Origin: CAVVSD01 sp963757125
Lineage (GTDB): Bacteria > Actinomycetota > Thermoleophilia > Solirubrobacterales > Solirubrobacteraceae
DNA length: 64,000 nt
Assembly: GCA_963757125.1 (NCBI GenBank)
Contig: CAVWQP010000002.1
Span: 124,001-188,000, forward strand
Direction of reading: 5' to 3'
How positions within the stretch are numbered: position 1 is the first letter of the stretch; each line of letters starts with the position of its first letter. The notes beneath the pieces were generated by a model. That model saw nothing but the letters and a program-made list of their open reading frames with translations, did not search any database and was not told the origin of the DNA. Shown here one piece after another: positions 26,467 to 35,035 of this stretch. The position numbers were made by a program, and so were the translations under genes.

Positions 26467-26795
26467 GCGCCGTCACGCCGGCCGAGCACGAGGGAGCGCT
26501 CGCCGGTGTCGGTGACCGCCCGGAAGACCGCCCGATCCTGCTCGGTGCCGGGGTTGTCGACGACCTGGACGAGGTGGAGCTCGCGCAGCTCCTCGTCGCT
26601 GTAGGTCTGCGCGAACACCGCTCGGGCCGCGTCCTCCAGGCCGCTGCGCTCCCATCCCTTGTCCTCCGCGTGCGCGGTGGCCAGCGCCCGGTCCGCGGCG
26701 CGGAGCTGCACGTGGAGGTCCGCGGACCGCGACTCGGTCCGGCGGGTCGTGGCGATCCAGCCTCCGATGGCGAGGAGGATCGCGAGGACGACCAC
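26451..26795 (-). CDS. Membrane-anchored hypothetical protein
   Basis: 114 residues from a GTG at 26795. That GTG lies inside what looks like a transmembrane helix (V-V-L-A-I-L-L-A-I-G-G-W); an in-frame CTG at 26825, 5 bp after the sigH stop, would restore a complete N-terminal helix (S-T-L-A-V-I-I-V-V-V-V). The remainder is soluble and charged. No family recognised. It lies immediately downstream of sigH, followed by the DUF202 gene and the two-component system. Confidence 0.6.
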   Translation of the reverse strand: MVVLAILLAIGGWIATTRRTESRSADLHVQLRAADRALATAHAEDKGWERSGLEDAARAVFAQTYSDEELRELHLVQVVDNPGTEQDRAVFRAVTDTGERSLVLGRRDGAWVAA

Positions 26796-26829
26796 GACGA
26801 CGATGATGACGGCGAGCGTGCTCAGAGGT

Positions 26830-27477
26830 TCAATTCAACACGGTTCGCGTGACGAGGTGCGCCCCGACCTTGCGCTTGACCCGCTGCAGCGCGTTGTCGA
26901 CCGCCTTGGGATCGCATGTGAGTCGCCCGGCGATCTCCTCGTAGGAGCGACCATCCAGGTACAGCGACAGCGCCCGGGACTCGAGCTCGGAGAGCGTCGT
27001 CGAGAGGCACCCGACGAGCGCCTTGAGCTCCTCCGAGGAGATGACCTGCAGTGCAGGGTCGTGCACCGAGGGGCCGGGGATGACCTCCTCGAGGGTCGGC
27101 TCGCCCTCGGGCGCACTCGCCGGCGTCTGCGAGAACGAGACGTAGCCGTTGAGCGGCGTGTGCTTGTTGCGCGTCGCCGTCTTCACCGCGGTGATGATCT
27201 GCCGCGTGATGCAGAGCTCCGCGAAGTTGCGGAAGGACGACTCGCGGTCGGAGCGGTAGTCGCGGACGGCCTTGTAGAGGCCGACGAGCCCCTCCTGGAT
27301 GAGGTCCTCCCCGTCGCCGCCGGCGAGGAAGTACGACGACGCCTTCAGACGGACGAAGCCGTAGTACCGGCGCACGATCCGGTCGTACGCCGTCATGTCT
27401 CCCTGCTTCGCAAGGGCGATGAGATACATGTCATCGACCTCGACGTGAGCTGAAGCCGTCTGGGTGATGCGGGCCAC
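26830..27477 (-). CDS. sigH: RNA polymerase sigma factor, SigH (Spo0H)-like
   Basis: 215 residues of the sigma-70 family: region 2 with E-D-L-I-Q-E-G-L-V-G-L-Y-K-A-V and F-A-E-L-C-I-T-R-Q-I-I-T-A-V-K-T-A-T-R, and region 4 with L-Y-L-D-G-R-S-Y-E-E-I-A. No region 1 or full region 3, as in Bacillus Spo0H. The arrangement cysS-rlmB-sigH also matches Bacillus, supporting orthology. The start GTG is preceded by AGGAGGA, so unlike many neighbours the mRNA is leadered. Its regulon in this organism is unknown; no sporulation gene is in the window. Confidence 0.9.
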   Translation of the reverse strand: MARITQTASAHVEVDDMYLIALAKQGDMTAYDRIVRRYYGFVRLKASSYFLAGGDGEDLIQEGLVGLYKAVRDYRSDRESSFRNFAELCITRQIITAVKTATRNKHTPLNGYVSFSQTPASAPEGEPTLEEVIPGPSVHDPALQVISSEELKALVGCLSTTLSELESRALSLYLDGRSYEEIAGRLTCDPKAVDNALQRVKRKVGAHLVTRTVLN

Positions 27478-27571
27478 GTGCAGTCCTCCTGGTCCGCAGC
27501 CGTGCGGACCCGGTTGTCAGCGACGTGGCGGACCCCTCCCAGGGCGCCAGCGTGCATATATGGGGATGGAC

Positions 27572-27594
27572 CTCAAGCTCGAGTCGAGCCTGAG
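27572..27594 (-). terminator. Hairpin just 3' of rlmB
   Basis: Arms CTCAGGCTCG and CGAGCTTGAG (one G-T wobble) with a 3-nt loop lie 11 bp after the rlmB stop on the minus strand. There is no T-run, so it may be a weak or Rho-assisted terminator. The rest of the 127-bp gap to sigH presumably holds the sigH promoter. Confidence 0.4.
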
Positions 27595-27604
27595 AAGCGT
27601 GAAG

Positions 27605-28333
27605 TTACGGAGCCTTCCTGCCGGTGTCAACTGGTTGGTCGCGTCCTTGCACCGCCGCGTAGAGCAACACGGCCGCCGTGGCGCTCACGTTGAGCGATTC
27701 GATGCGCCCGAGAAGCGGCAATGACACGAGGCCGTCGCAGCTCGACGCGACGCGCGGCCGCAGCCCCCGGCCCTCGGCGCCGAGGACGAGCACGATCCCG
27801 CCGCGCCAGTCGACGTCGTCGTACTGCGTGCGCGCACCGGCCTCCGCGCCGTAGACCCAGCAGCCGGCGTCGCGCGCCTCGCCGAGCGCGTCGGCGAGAT
27901 TGCGCACGATGGCGATCGGCAGGTGCTCCACCGCCCCGGCCGACGCCTTGGCGACCGCCGGCGTGACGTGCGCGGCGCGGCGCTCGGGCAGCACGAGGCC
28001 GTTCGCGCCCGCGGCCTCGGCCGTCCGGCAGATCGCGCCGACGTTCTGCGGGTCCTGGACCTCGTCGAGCGCGACGAGCAGCGGCTCGGGCTGGGCGAGC
28101 AGGTCGCCGAGATCCGCGTAGGGGTACGGATCGACCTCCGCGACGACGCCCTGGTGATCGCGTGACCCCGACCGGGCCTCGAGCTCCTCGCCGGTCGCGC
28201 GCTCGACCCGCTCGCCGGCAAGCCACGGCTCCTTCGCGGCGCCGGTCGTCGCCCAGACGTGGTGGACGCGGCGGCGCCTCGCGCGCAGCGCCTCGTGGAC
28301 CGGGTTGCGGCCGTAGAGGATCTGCCGGCTCAC
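27605..28333 (-). CDS. rlmB: 23S rRNA (guanosine-2'-O-)-methyltransferase RlmB, SpoU/TrmH family
   Basis: 242 residues. An N-terminal substrate-binding domain (L-Y-G-R-N-P-V-H-E-A-L) is followed by the knotted SPOUT domain with motif 1 D-P-Q-N-V-G-A-I-C-R-T-A, motif 2 V-L-G-A-E-G-R-G-L-R-P and motif 3 L-P-L-L-G-R-I-E-S-L-N-V-S-A. It methylates the 2'-O of a guanosine in 23S rRNA. The GTG start overlaps the cysS stop by 4 bp. The cysS-rlmB pair is a conserved operon in Gram-positive bacteria. Confidence 0.94.
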   Translation of the reverse strand: MSRQILYGRNPVHEALRARRRRVHHVWATTGAAKEPWLAGERVERATGEELEARSGSRDHQGVVAEVDPYPYADLGDLLAQPEPLLVALDEVQDPQNVGAICRTAEAAGANGLVLPERRAAHVTPAVAKASAGAVEHLPIAIVRNLADALGEARDAGCWVYGAEAGARTQYDDVDWRGGIVLVLGAEGRGLRPRVASSCDGLVSLPLLGRIESLNVSATAAVLLYAAVQGRDQPVDTGRKAP

Positions 28334-29679
28334 GGGACGGGCACGAGCTCGGGCCCCGACGGCCCGTCGCGCACCTCGAAGCCGCGGGCCCTCAGCTCGT
28401 CGCGCAGGCGGTCGGCCTCGGCGAAGTCGCGCTCGGCGCGCGCCGTCTGCCGGCGCTCGAGCAGCCCCTGCTCCTCGGCGCCGACGGCGACCTCCTCGAC
28501 GGTCGCGAGGTCCTCGAGGCCGAGGACCCCGAGCATCTCGGCCAGGTCGTCGCGGCCGACGCCGGTCCGGCGGTTCGCCTCGTTGACCCACGCGGCGAGG
28601 TGGCTCAGCGCCCGCGCGGTGTTGAAGTCGTCGGCCAGCGCGTCGAAGTACGCGTCCTTGTGCACCGCCATGTCCTCGGGGGACGGGCCGTCGACGAGCC
28701 GGCGCGCGGTCTCGCGGATGCCGGCGACGCGCGCGGTCGCCGCGCGCATGCTGTCGTCGTCGAAGGCGATCGGCTGGCGGTAGTGCCCGCTCGCGAAGAA
28801 CATGAGCAGGGCCTCGTTGCCCCACCCGTCGAGGACGGCGTGCAGCGCGGCGACGTTGCCGACGGACTTCGCCATCTTCTCCTCGCCGAGCTGCAGCATG
28901 CCGTTGTGCATCCAGATCTGCGCGAGCTCGGCGTCCCGCGCGCGCCGGGTCTGCGCCGCCTCGTTCTCGTGGTGCGGGAACGCGAGGTCGTTGCCGCCGC
29001 CGTGGATCTCGAAGCCGACGCCGAGGAGGTCCTCGGCCATCGCGGAGCACTCGATGTGCCAGCCGGGGCGCCCGCGGCCCCATGGCGCGTCCCACGACGT
29101 GTCCTCGCCCTCCTTCTGCGCCTTCCAGAGCGCGAAGTCGAGCGGGTCCTCCTTGCGGTCGGCCCCCTCGACGCCCTCGCCCTGCTCCATCTGGTCGGGC
29201 CGCCGCTTGCTCAGCGAGCCGTACTCCGGGTCCGAGCGCACCCGGAAGTACACGTCGCCGTCGACGGCGTAGGCGGCGTCGCGGTCGATCAGCTCGGCGA
29301 TGAGGCCGACGATCGAGTCGATCGTCTCGGTCGCGCGCGGCTCGGCGTCGGGGCGCCCGAGACCGAGGCGGCTCGTGTCCTCGACGTAGTGCGCCGTCAT
29401 CTCCTCCGCGAGCGGGGCGGAGGGGACGCCCGCGGCGCCGGCGGCGCCGTAGATCTTGTCGTTGACGTCGGTGACGTTGATGACCAGCGTCGGCTCGTAG
29501 CCCTCGTGCGCGAGGAAGCGCGCGAGCTGGCTGAACACGACGAACGGCCGCGCGTTGCCGACGTGGATCCGGGCGTACACGGTCGGTCCGCACGCGTAGA
29601 TGCCGACCTCGTCGCCCCGGCGGGGCGTGAGGACCTTCAGGTCGCCGGAGCGGGTGTCGTGGAGGCGGACCTCGCGCAT
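28330..29679 (-). CDS. cysS: Cysteine--tRNA ligase
   Basis: 449 residues of class I aminoacyl-tRNA synthetase. The zinc-binding Cys lies in Y-A-C-G-P-T-V-Y; the HIGH equivalent is R-I-H-V-G-N and the KMSKS loop reads K-M-A-K-S-V-G-N. W-H-I-E-C-S-A-M and F-P-H-H-E-N-E supply the other zinc ligands. The start M-R-E-V-R-L was preferred to an in-frame ATG 33 bp upstream because a TAGTGT -10 box sits 7 nt before it. It is translationally coupled to rlmB. Confidence 0.97.
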   Translation of the reverse strand: MREVRLHDTRSGDLKVLTPRRGDEVGIYACGPTVYARIHVGNARPFVVFSQLARFLAHEGYEPTLVINVTDVNDKIYGAAGAAGVPSAPLAEEMTAHYVEDTSRLGLGRPDAEPRATETIDSIVGLIAELIDRDAAYAVDGDVYFRVRSDPEYGSLSKRRPDQMEQGEGVEGADRKEDPLDFALWKAQKEGEDTSWDAPWGRGRPGWHIECSAMAEDLLGVGFEIHGGGNDLAFPHHENEAAQTRRARDAELAQIWMHNGMLQLGEEKMAKSVGNVAALHAVLDGWGNEALLMFFASGHYRQPIAFDDDSMRAATARVAGIRETARRLVDGPSPEDMAVHKDAYFDALADDFNTARALSHLAAWVNEANRRTGVGRDDLAEMLGVLGLEDLATVEEVAVGAEEQGLLERRQTARAERDFAEADRLRDELRARGFEVRDGPSGPELVPVP

Positions 29680-29686
29680 CTGCCAG

Positions 29687-29696
29687 ACACTAGAGT
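29687..29696. promoter_or_regulatory. Overlapping divergent -10 boxes (TAGTGT minus / TAGAGT plus)
   Basis: In the 26-bp gap between cysS and the multicopper oxidase, ACACTAGAGT contains TAGTGT on the minus strand (7 nt before the cysS ATG) and TAGAGT on the plus strand (9 nt before the oxidase ATG). The two share the central TA. Both genes would be leaderless or nearly so. Confidence 0.55.
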
Positions 29697-29705
29697 CCCC
29701 GCGCG

Positions 29706-30755
29706 ATGCCACGGAGGGCCGTCGACCGCCGCGCCTTCCTCGGGACGTCGGCGGGCGCCTTCATCTGCACGATCGGGGGGCGCGAGATCGCGGTGCGCTC
29801 CCCTGGAGACGCCACGGAGGCCGACGCCGCGGCCCGTGCCGTCGCGCGGCCCGCCCGGGCCGAGCCGAGCGGGCCGTTCCCCACGCCGCAGCCCGCGCCC
29901 GGCGGCGCCCGCCGCGAGTACTGGATCCAGGCGCGCTCGCTTCGGTGGGACCCGATCCCCACCGGCCGCGACGACTGGCAGGACGTCCCCGTCCGGGGCA
30001 GGCGGACGTTCCGAGCCTTCACCTACCAGCTCATGACGGCCGGGTTCGCCCGCCCCGCGGCGCCCGCGTCGATGCCCGGGCCGGTCCTCACCGCCGAGGT
30101 CGGCGACCTGCTCGTCGTCCACTTCCGCAACGCGGACGAGGAGCTCGGCCAACCGGTGACGATGCACCCGCACGGGCTCCGCTACACCCCCGACTACGAC
30201 GGCTCCTACGTCGGCGCCTACACCCGCCCCGGCGGCTTCGTGGAGCCCGGCGAGGAGTTCACGTACCTCTGGGAGGCGACGCCCGACAGCGTCGGCGTCT
30301 GGCCGTACCACGACCACGGGCCCAACCACATGCTCAACACGTTCCGCGGGCTGTTCGGCGCGATCGTCGTCCGTGAGCGCGGGGCGAAGGCCCCCGACGT
30401 CGAGCACGTGCTGGCGCTCCACGAGCTGGCGCCGCCGGTCACGGGGCTGCGCTCGTCGCTGCAGGCGATCAACGGCCGCGCGTACGCCGGCAACACGCCG
30501 ACGATCCGCGCCCGCGTCGGGCAGGACGTCGCGCTGCACGTCATGGGCATGGACGACGCGTGGCACGACTTCCACGTCCACGGCCACCGCTGGCGCGACC
30601 CGAGCGGGGCGTTCGTCGACACGCCGAGCGTCGGGCCCAACGAGGTCATCACCGCCCGGTTCACCGAGGACAACCCCGGTCGCTGGCTCTACCACTGCCA
30701 CGTCTTCTCCCACCAGCACGGCGGGATGGCCGGCTGGTACGTCGTCGATGCATAG
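29706..30755 (+). CDS. Tat-exported small multicopper oxidase
   Basis: 349 residues. A twin-arginine signal (D-R-R-A-F-L-G-T, residues 7-14) leads to a cupredoxin pair. All four copper motifs are visible: M-H-P-H-G, Y-H-D-H-G, F-H-V-H-G-H and the C-terminal Y-H-C-H-V-F-S-H-Q-H-G-G-M with the type 1 Cys-His ligands. At this length it is a two-domain rather than three-domain oxidase. It should act outside the membrane on phenolics, metals or similar donors, reducing O2 to water. The following gene overlaps its stop by 8 bp. Confidence 0.9.
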   Translation: MPRRAVDRRAFLGTSAGAFICTIGGREIAVRSPGDATEADAAARAVARPARAEPSGPFPTPQPAPGGARREYWIQARSLRWDPIPTGRDDWQDVPVRGRRTFRAFTYQLMTAGFARPAAPASMPGPVLTAEVGDLLVVHFRNADEELGQPVTMHPHGLRYTPDYDGSYVGAYTRPGGFVEPGEEFTYLWEATPDSVGVWPYHDHGPNHMLNTFRGLFGAIVVRERGAKAPDVEHVLALHELAPPVTGLRSSLQAINGRAYAGNTPTIRARVGQDVALHVMGMDDAWHDFHVHGHRWRDPSGAFVDTPSVGPNEVITARFTEDNPGRWLYHCHVFSHQHGGMAGWYVVDA

Positions 30756-31495
30756 CCTGCTCGCCGTCCTGGCGATCGTGTCCGGCGCGTACGACCCGGG
30801 CGCGGTACCGCCGGAGTCCACGCCGGCGCCGTCGTCCTCCGGGCGCGTCGTGCACGTCGGTCGCGGCGGCATCCAGGCCGCGGTCGATCGCGCCCGCCCG
30901 GGCGACACGGTCCGCGTCCGGCGCGGCACCTACCGCGGGCGGGTGGAGATCCGCGGCGCGTCCAAGCGCGGGGTCAGGCTCATCGGCGACGGCGCGACGA
31001 TCGACGGCGCGGTCGGCGTGCGCGACACGGCCGGCGATCACGCTGCGCGGCGTGACGGTGACGCGCGGCGTCGCCGTCGACGACGTCGATCGCTACGTGC
31101 TGGACCGCCTGCGCCTGCGCGGCTCGGGCGTCGTGGTGCGGCGCTCGTCCGGCGGGACGATCTCGCGCGTCCTCGTGCGGTCCGCCCCTGTCGGGATCGC
31201 GCTCGCCGACTCACCCGCCGAGGTGCGCGCGATCCGGACCTTCGTGCGCGACGTGACCGTGCAGGGCAACGCCACAGGGATCGCGCTCGACGCCGTCCGC
31301 GCGGTCACCGTCAGCCGCGCGCGCGTGCTCGGCAACGCCACCGGCGTCGCGGCCACCGCCGTGCGCGAGGCCGTGCTGTCGGACTCCGACGTCACCGGAT
31401 CGCAGGTCGGCGTCGCGGTGGCGGCCGGCAGCGACCTCCTGCTCAGCGACAACCGCCTGCGGTCCAACGCGACCGACGTGAGCCGCGGGAGCTAG
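30748..31495 (+). pseudogene. Secreted right-handed beta-helix protein (one +1 frameshift)
   Basis: The first part has a signal-like hydrophobic start (M-H-S-L-L-A-V-L-A-I-V) and then V-G-R-G-G-I-Q-A-A-V-D-R-A-R-P-G-D-T-V-R-V, the opening of pectate-lyase/NosD-type parallel beta-helix proteins. At 31036 the frame is lost; skipping one G gives I-T-L-R-G-V-T-V-T-R-G and regular beta-helix coils to the stop at 31493-31495, about 248 residues in all. No catalytic residues identified. It overlaps the multicopper oxidase by 8 bp and ends over the convergent FKBP gene by 4 bp. Confidence 0.7.
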
Positions 31496-32037
31496 CTCTT
31501 CTTCGGGGTGACGCTGACGGCGTCGACGACGAACACGAGCGTCTCGTTCGCGCCGATCGTCGGCGGCTGCCCCTGCGCCCCGTAGGCGAGGTTCGGCGGG
31601 ACGACGAGCAGCCTGCGGCCGCCCTTCTTCATGCCCACGAGCCCCTGGTCCCAGCCGGGGATGACGCTGCCGGCGCCGAGCGCGACGTCGAGCGTGTCGC
31701 CGCGGTCCCAGCTGGCGTCGAACTCCTGGCCGGTGGACCAGCCGAGACCGACGTACTTCACCTTCACCGTGTCGCCTGTCTTGGCCGCCGGGCCGGTGCC
31801 CTCGACGAGATCCACCTGCTCCAGCTTCTTGGGCGGCTTGCCGTCCGGCACCGCCACCGACGGCTTCTCCTTGAGGTTCGTCGGGTCCGCGACGTTGACG
31901 TCCTTGGCCGCGCGCTGCGGACCACTGGCCGTGGTGGAGGTGTCGCCGGACGTCCCGTCGTCGTCGGAACCGCAGGCGACGAGGCCGGTGCCGAGGCAGC
32001 CGGCGAGCAGGAGTGCGGTGATGGCTCGTCGTGTCAT
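31492..32037 (-). CDS. FKBP-type peptidyl-prolyl isomerase lipoprotein
   Basis: 181 residues. A lipoprotein signal with lipobox L-V-A-C (Cys22) is followed by a Ser/Thr/Asp-rich linker and an FKBP domain from about residue 70 (V-K-V-K-Y-V-G, F-D-A-S-W-D-R, V-I-P-G-W-D-Q-G-L-V-G-M-K-K-G-G-R-R, P-P-N-L-A-Y-G). The active-site aromatic and Asp residues appear present. It probably aids folding of exported proteins on the outer face of the membrane. Confidence 0.93.
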   Translation of the reverse strand: MTRRAITALLLAGCLGTGLVACGSDDDGTSGDTSTTASGPQRAAKDVNVADPTNLKEKPSVAVPDGKPPKKLEQVDLVEGTGPAAKTGDTVKVKYVGLGWSTGQEFDASWDRGDTLDVALGAGSVIPGWDQGLVGMKKGGRRLLVVPPNLAYGAQGQPPTIGANETLVFVVDAVSVTPKKS

Positions 32038-32091
32038 TGCGGCGCCGAAGCGTACTCGGGGGCGGCAGGTCTGAGCGCCGACGCGGATGGG

Positions 32092-32097
32092 TAGCTT
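32092..32097 (+). promoter_or_regulatory. -10 box TAGCTT
   Basis: TAGCTT ends 8 nt before the cupin ATG; no Shine-Dalgarno in between. The divergent FKBP gene has a TACGCT 11 nt before its ATG. Confidence 0.45.
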
Positions 32098-32105
32098 GCC
32101 CCGCC

Positions 32106-32522
32106 ATGGAGGACGGGATCACGTACGGCAGCCTCGACCACGGTGGAAGCGATCGCTTCCAGCGCCTTCGCGCCGAGCTCGGCGTCGGGACGTTCGGCCT
32201 GAACCTCATCCGCCTCGCTCCGCGCCAGCGCGGGCGCATCCACGCGCACGAGCGGCAGGAGGAGGTCTACGTGGTCCTCTCGGGAACGCTGACGCTCGGC
32301 CTGGCCGACGGCGAGCGCGAGCTCGGCCCCAGCGAGTGCGTGCGCGTGGCGCCCGGCGTCCGCCGCCAGATCATGAATCGCGGGCGCGAGCGCTGCGTCC
32401 TCCTGGCGATCGGCGGCGCCGAGGCCCACAACGGACGCGACGGCATCGCCTTCGACGAGTGGGACTCCCCGGAGGGGCGCTCGCCGCAGGACGCTCCGAT
32501 GCCTCCGGATCTCCCTGTGTAG
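32106..32522 (+). CDS. Cupin-domain protein
   Basis: 138 residues of single-domain cupin. The first motif is read in R-I-H-A-H-E-R-Q-E-E-V-Y-V-V-L-S-G (about 42-58) and the second in V-A-P-G-V-R-R-Q-I-M-N. His, His and Glu of motif 1 are present, but the usual His of motif 2 reads Arg/Gln, so the metal site may be incomplete. Cytoplasmic. The start was chosen next to the -10 box. Substrate unknown. Confidence 0.82.
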   Translation: MEDGITYGSLDHGGSDRFQRLRAELGVGTFGLNLIRLAPRQRGRIHAHERQEEVYVVLSGTLTLGLADGERELGPSECVRVAPGVRRQIMNRGRERCVLLAIGGAEAHNGRDGIAFDEWDSPEGRSPQDAPMPPDLPV

Positions 32523-32588
32523 GAGTAACGTCCGCCCGCGCGTGGCGGGCCTGGGAGAGCTCGCCGCAACGAACGGGGAGAGGTTGCT

Positions 32589-35027
32589 GTGGCCGGAAGG
32601 ACCACGGTCGGCTCGCGCGTGCTCGCGCTTGCCGCCCTCGCGTCGCTCACCGCCGCTGCCGCGGCGGAGGCCGACGAGCGCACCACCGTCTCGGCCGCCA
32701 GGGCGGTCGACCGCACGTGCCACGCGACGCAGACGCGCGCCGGTGCGGCGGGCGTCGACGTCGAGCGCTACACCGCGGAGGCGACCGGCCTCGTCCAGGC
32801 GCGGCTGAGTGGAGGCGGCGACTGGGATCTCGGCGTCTTCGACGCGCGCACCGGGCGCAGCGTCGCCGGCTCCGCGGCGCTGCGGTCCAACGAGCTCGCG
32901 GAGGGCTTCGTCCGCCGCGGCCAGCGGCTCGTCGTGCAGGCGTGTCGTGTGCGCGGCTCGGCGAGCACGGCGCGGCTGCGCGTCGCGACGGTGGCGCTGC
33001 CGCAGGCCCGCACGGCCGCCGACGGGCCGACCCAGGTCGTCACCGTCCGCACGGACAGCCGCGGCATCGGCGAGCTGCAGGCGGCCGGGCTGGACGTCAG
33101 CGAGCACGCCGGCGCCGGGGGCGTCGACGTCGTGCTGCACGGCTCGCGCGATCGCGCCACGCTGCGCGCGACGGGGATGGCGTTCGACGTGAAGGTCCGC
33201 GACGTCGAGGCCCGCGACCGTGCGCAGCGTCGTGCGGACAGGGCCTGGGCGCAGGCGCGGGACGAGTCGGCGCTGCCGAGCGGCAACACCGCCTACCGCC
33301 GGCTCCCGGACTTCGAGGCGGCGCTCAAGCAGCTCGCGATCGAGTATCCGGGGCTCGTGAAGCCGATCACGCTGTCGCACCGCTCGCTCGAGGGCCGCGA
33401 CATCGTCGGCATCGAGATCACGCGCGACCCGCTGGTGCAGGACGGCAAGCCGATCTTCCTGAACATCGGGACCCATCACGCCCGCGAGTGGCCGTCGGCC
33501 GAGCATCCGCTCGAGTTCGCCTACGACCTGCTGCGCAACTACGGCAAGGACGCGCGTGCGACGCGCCTCGTCGACGAGGCGCGGACGATCATCGTCCCGA
33601 TCGTGAACCCGGACGGCTTCAACGTCTCCCGCGAGGCGCAGAGCGTCCCGGCGGAGCAGAGCTACACGGACACCGACCTCGAGTACCGGCGCAAGAACTG
33701 CCGCGTCGCGCCGGGCGCCACGGCGCCCGTCGACTGCGCGACGCTGCCGCGCTCGACCGGCGTCGACCTCAACCGCAACTACGCGGGCTTCTGGGGCGGC
33801 CCGGGCGCGAGCCCGGACCCCGCGGACGACACGTACCGCGGCGAGGGCCCGGCCTCCGAGCCCGAGGTGCAGTCGATCCGCGATCTCATCGCGACGCGCC
33901 AGATCACGAACCTCATCACCAATCACACGTTCTCGAACCTCGTGCTGCGCCCGCCCGGGGTGGCGGCGGTCGGCTTCCCGGTCGACGAGCCGCTGTACCG
34001 CGAGCTCGGCCGCAGGCTCGCGGACACGAACGGCTACGCGAACATCCCGTCGTTCCAGCTGTACGACACGACCGGCGCGACCGAGGACTGGTCGTACTGG
34101 AGCGCCGGCGGGCTGGGCTTCACGTTCGAGATCGGCGACCAGGACTTCCATCCGGAGTTCGCCGACGCGGTCGTGGGCGAGTACCTGGGCCGCGCGCCGG
34201 CCGCAGGGGCGGGCAAGGGCGGCAACCGCGAGGCGTACTACCGCATGCTCGAGGCGACGGTCGACGGAGCGAACCACTCCGTGATCCGCGGAGAGGCGCC
34301 CAAGGGCGCGACGCTCACGATCGGCAAGGCGTTCGAGACCGAGACGTCGCCGGTGCTGCAGCCGGCCGCCGACGGGTCGCTGCAGCCGACCGCCCCGATC
34401 CGGTTCCCCGAGCGGCTGGAGAGCTCGATGGTGACCGGCGGCGACGGCGTGTTCAGCTGGGCGGTGAACCCGTCGACGCGGCCGTACGTCGCCGGCCGCT
34501 ACGGGCGCGAGCCGCTCGGGCCGGTCCCGCCCGGGGCGCCGCTGGTCAACCCCGCCGGCGTGCCGGCGGAGAACCAGGAGGGCAACATCCTCGACGGCGC
34601 CTACGAGGAGGCGACGTTCACGGTGCCCGCGCCGCCGGAGGGCGACGCCGGCCAGGCGATCATCGACGTGAGCTGGACGAACCCCGAGACCGACTGGGAC
34701 GTCTACGTCTACGACGAGACCGGCGCGCAGGTCGCGTCGGCCGCGACCGGCGGGACGAACAGCGAGCGCGGGATCATCGCCCTCCCCGACCCGGGCACGT
34801 ACACGGTCCGGTTCGTGAACTACGACCAGGTCGACGGGGCGCCGGTCGACGACTGGACCGGCAGCGTGTCGTTCGCGGCCCCGACGCCGGCCTTGCCGGG
34901 GACGACGGAGGCCTGGACGCTGACGTGCACCCGGCCCGACGGCGCTCCGACGACGCCCCAGCAGGTCGAGGTCGCGCGCGGCGCGACGGCCGACGTGGGC
35001 GAGGCCTGCGCGACGGCGGCGCGCTGA
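32589..35027 (+). CDS. Secreted M14 zinc carboxypeptidase
   Basis: 812 residues from a GTG with a Sec signal (A-L-A-A-L-A-S-L-T-A-A-A-A-A, about 13-26). The peptidase domain starts near 235: zinc ligands in H-H-A-R-E-W (His297, Glu300) and His446 in T-N-H-T-F, catalytic Glu514 in F-T-F-E-I-G-D, plus N-P-D-G-F and D-L-N-R-N-Y. The C-terminal region (from about 680) has D-W-D-V-Y-V-Y-D and Y-T-V-R-F-V-N-Y, like pre-peptidase or beta-sandwich modules. It probably degrades peptides outside the cell. The 66-bp upstream gap holds a GC-rich hairpin but no riboswitch I can defend. Confidence 0.92.
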   Translation: MAGRTTVGSRVLALAALASLTAAAAAEADERTTVSAARAVDRTCHATQTRAGAAGVDVERYTAEATGLVQARLSGGGDWDLGVFDARTGRSVAGSAALRSNELAEGFVRRGQRLVVQACRVRGSASTARLRVATVALPQARTAADGPTQVVTVRTDSRGIGELQAAGLDVSEHAGAGGVDVVLHGSRDRATLRATGMAFDVKVRDVEARDRAQRRADRAWAQARDESALPSGNTAYRRLPDFEAALKQLAIEYPGLVKPITLSHRSLEGRDIVGIEITRDPLVQDGKPIFLNIGTHHAREWPSAEHPLEFAYDLLRNYGKDARATRLVDEARTIIVPIVNPDGFNVSREAQSVPAEQSYTDTDLEYRRKNCRVAPGATAPVDCATLPRSTGVDLNRNYAGFWGGPGASPDPADDTYRGEGPASEPEVQSIRDLIATRQITNLITNHTFSNLVLRPPGVAAVGFPVDEPLYRELGRRLADTNGYANIPSFQLYDTTGATEDWSYWSAGGLGFTFEIGDQDFHPEFADAVVGEYLGRAPAAGAGKGGNREAYYRMLEATVDGANHSVIRGEAPKGATLTIGKAFETETSPVLQPAADGSLQPTAPIRFPERLESSMVTGGDGVFSWAVNPSTRPYVAGRYGREPLGPVPPGAPLVNPAGVPAENQEGNILDGAYEEATFTVPAPPEGDAGQAIIDVSWTNPETDWDVYVYDETGAQVASAATGGTNSERGIIALPDPGTYTVRFVNYDQVDGAPVDDWTGSVSFAAPTPALPGTTEAWTLTCTRPDGAPTTPQQVEVARGATADVGEACATAAR

Positions 35028-35035
35028 CGCTGACC

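Noticed and set aside
27478..27604. TTGAGG ... TATATG as a sigma-70 promoter for sigH
   Set aside because: The spacer is only about 10 bp, too short for a normal -35/-10 pair; the sigH promoter remains undefined.
32523..32588. GC-rich hairpin and GGGAGAG/AACGGGG words before the M14 carboxypeptidase, reminiscent of a c-di-AMP or glycine riboswitch
   Set aside because: Only 66 nt are available and the conserved cores of those riboswitches cannot be aligned; chance similarity in GC-rich DNA is more likely.
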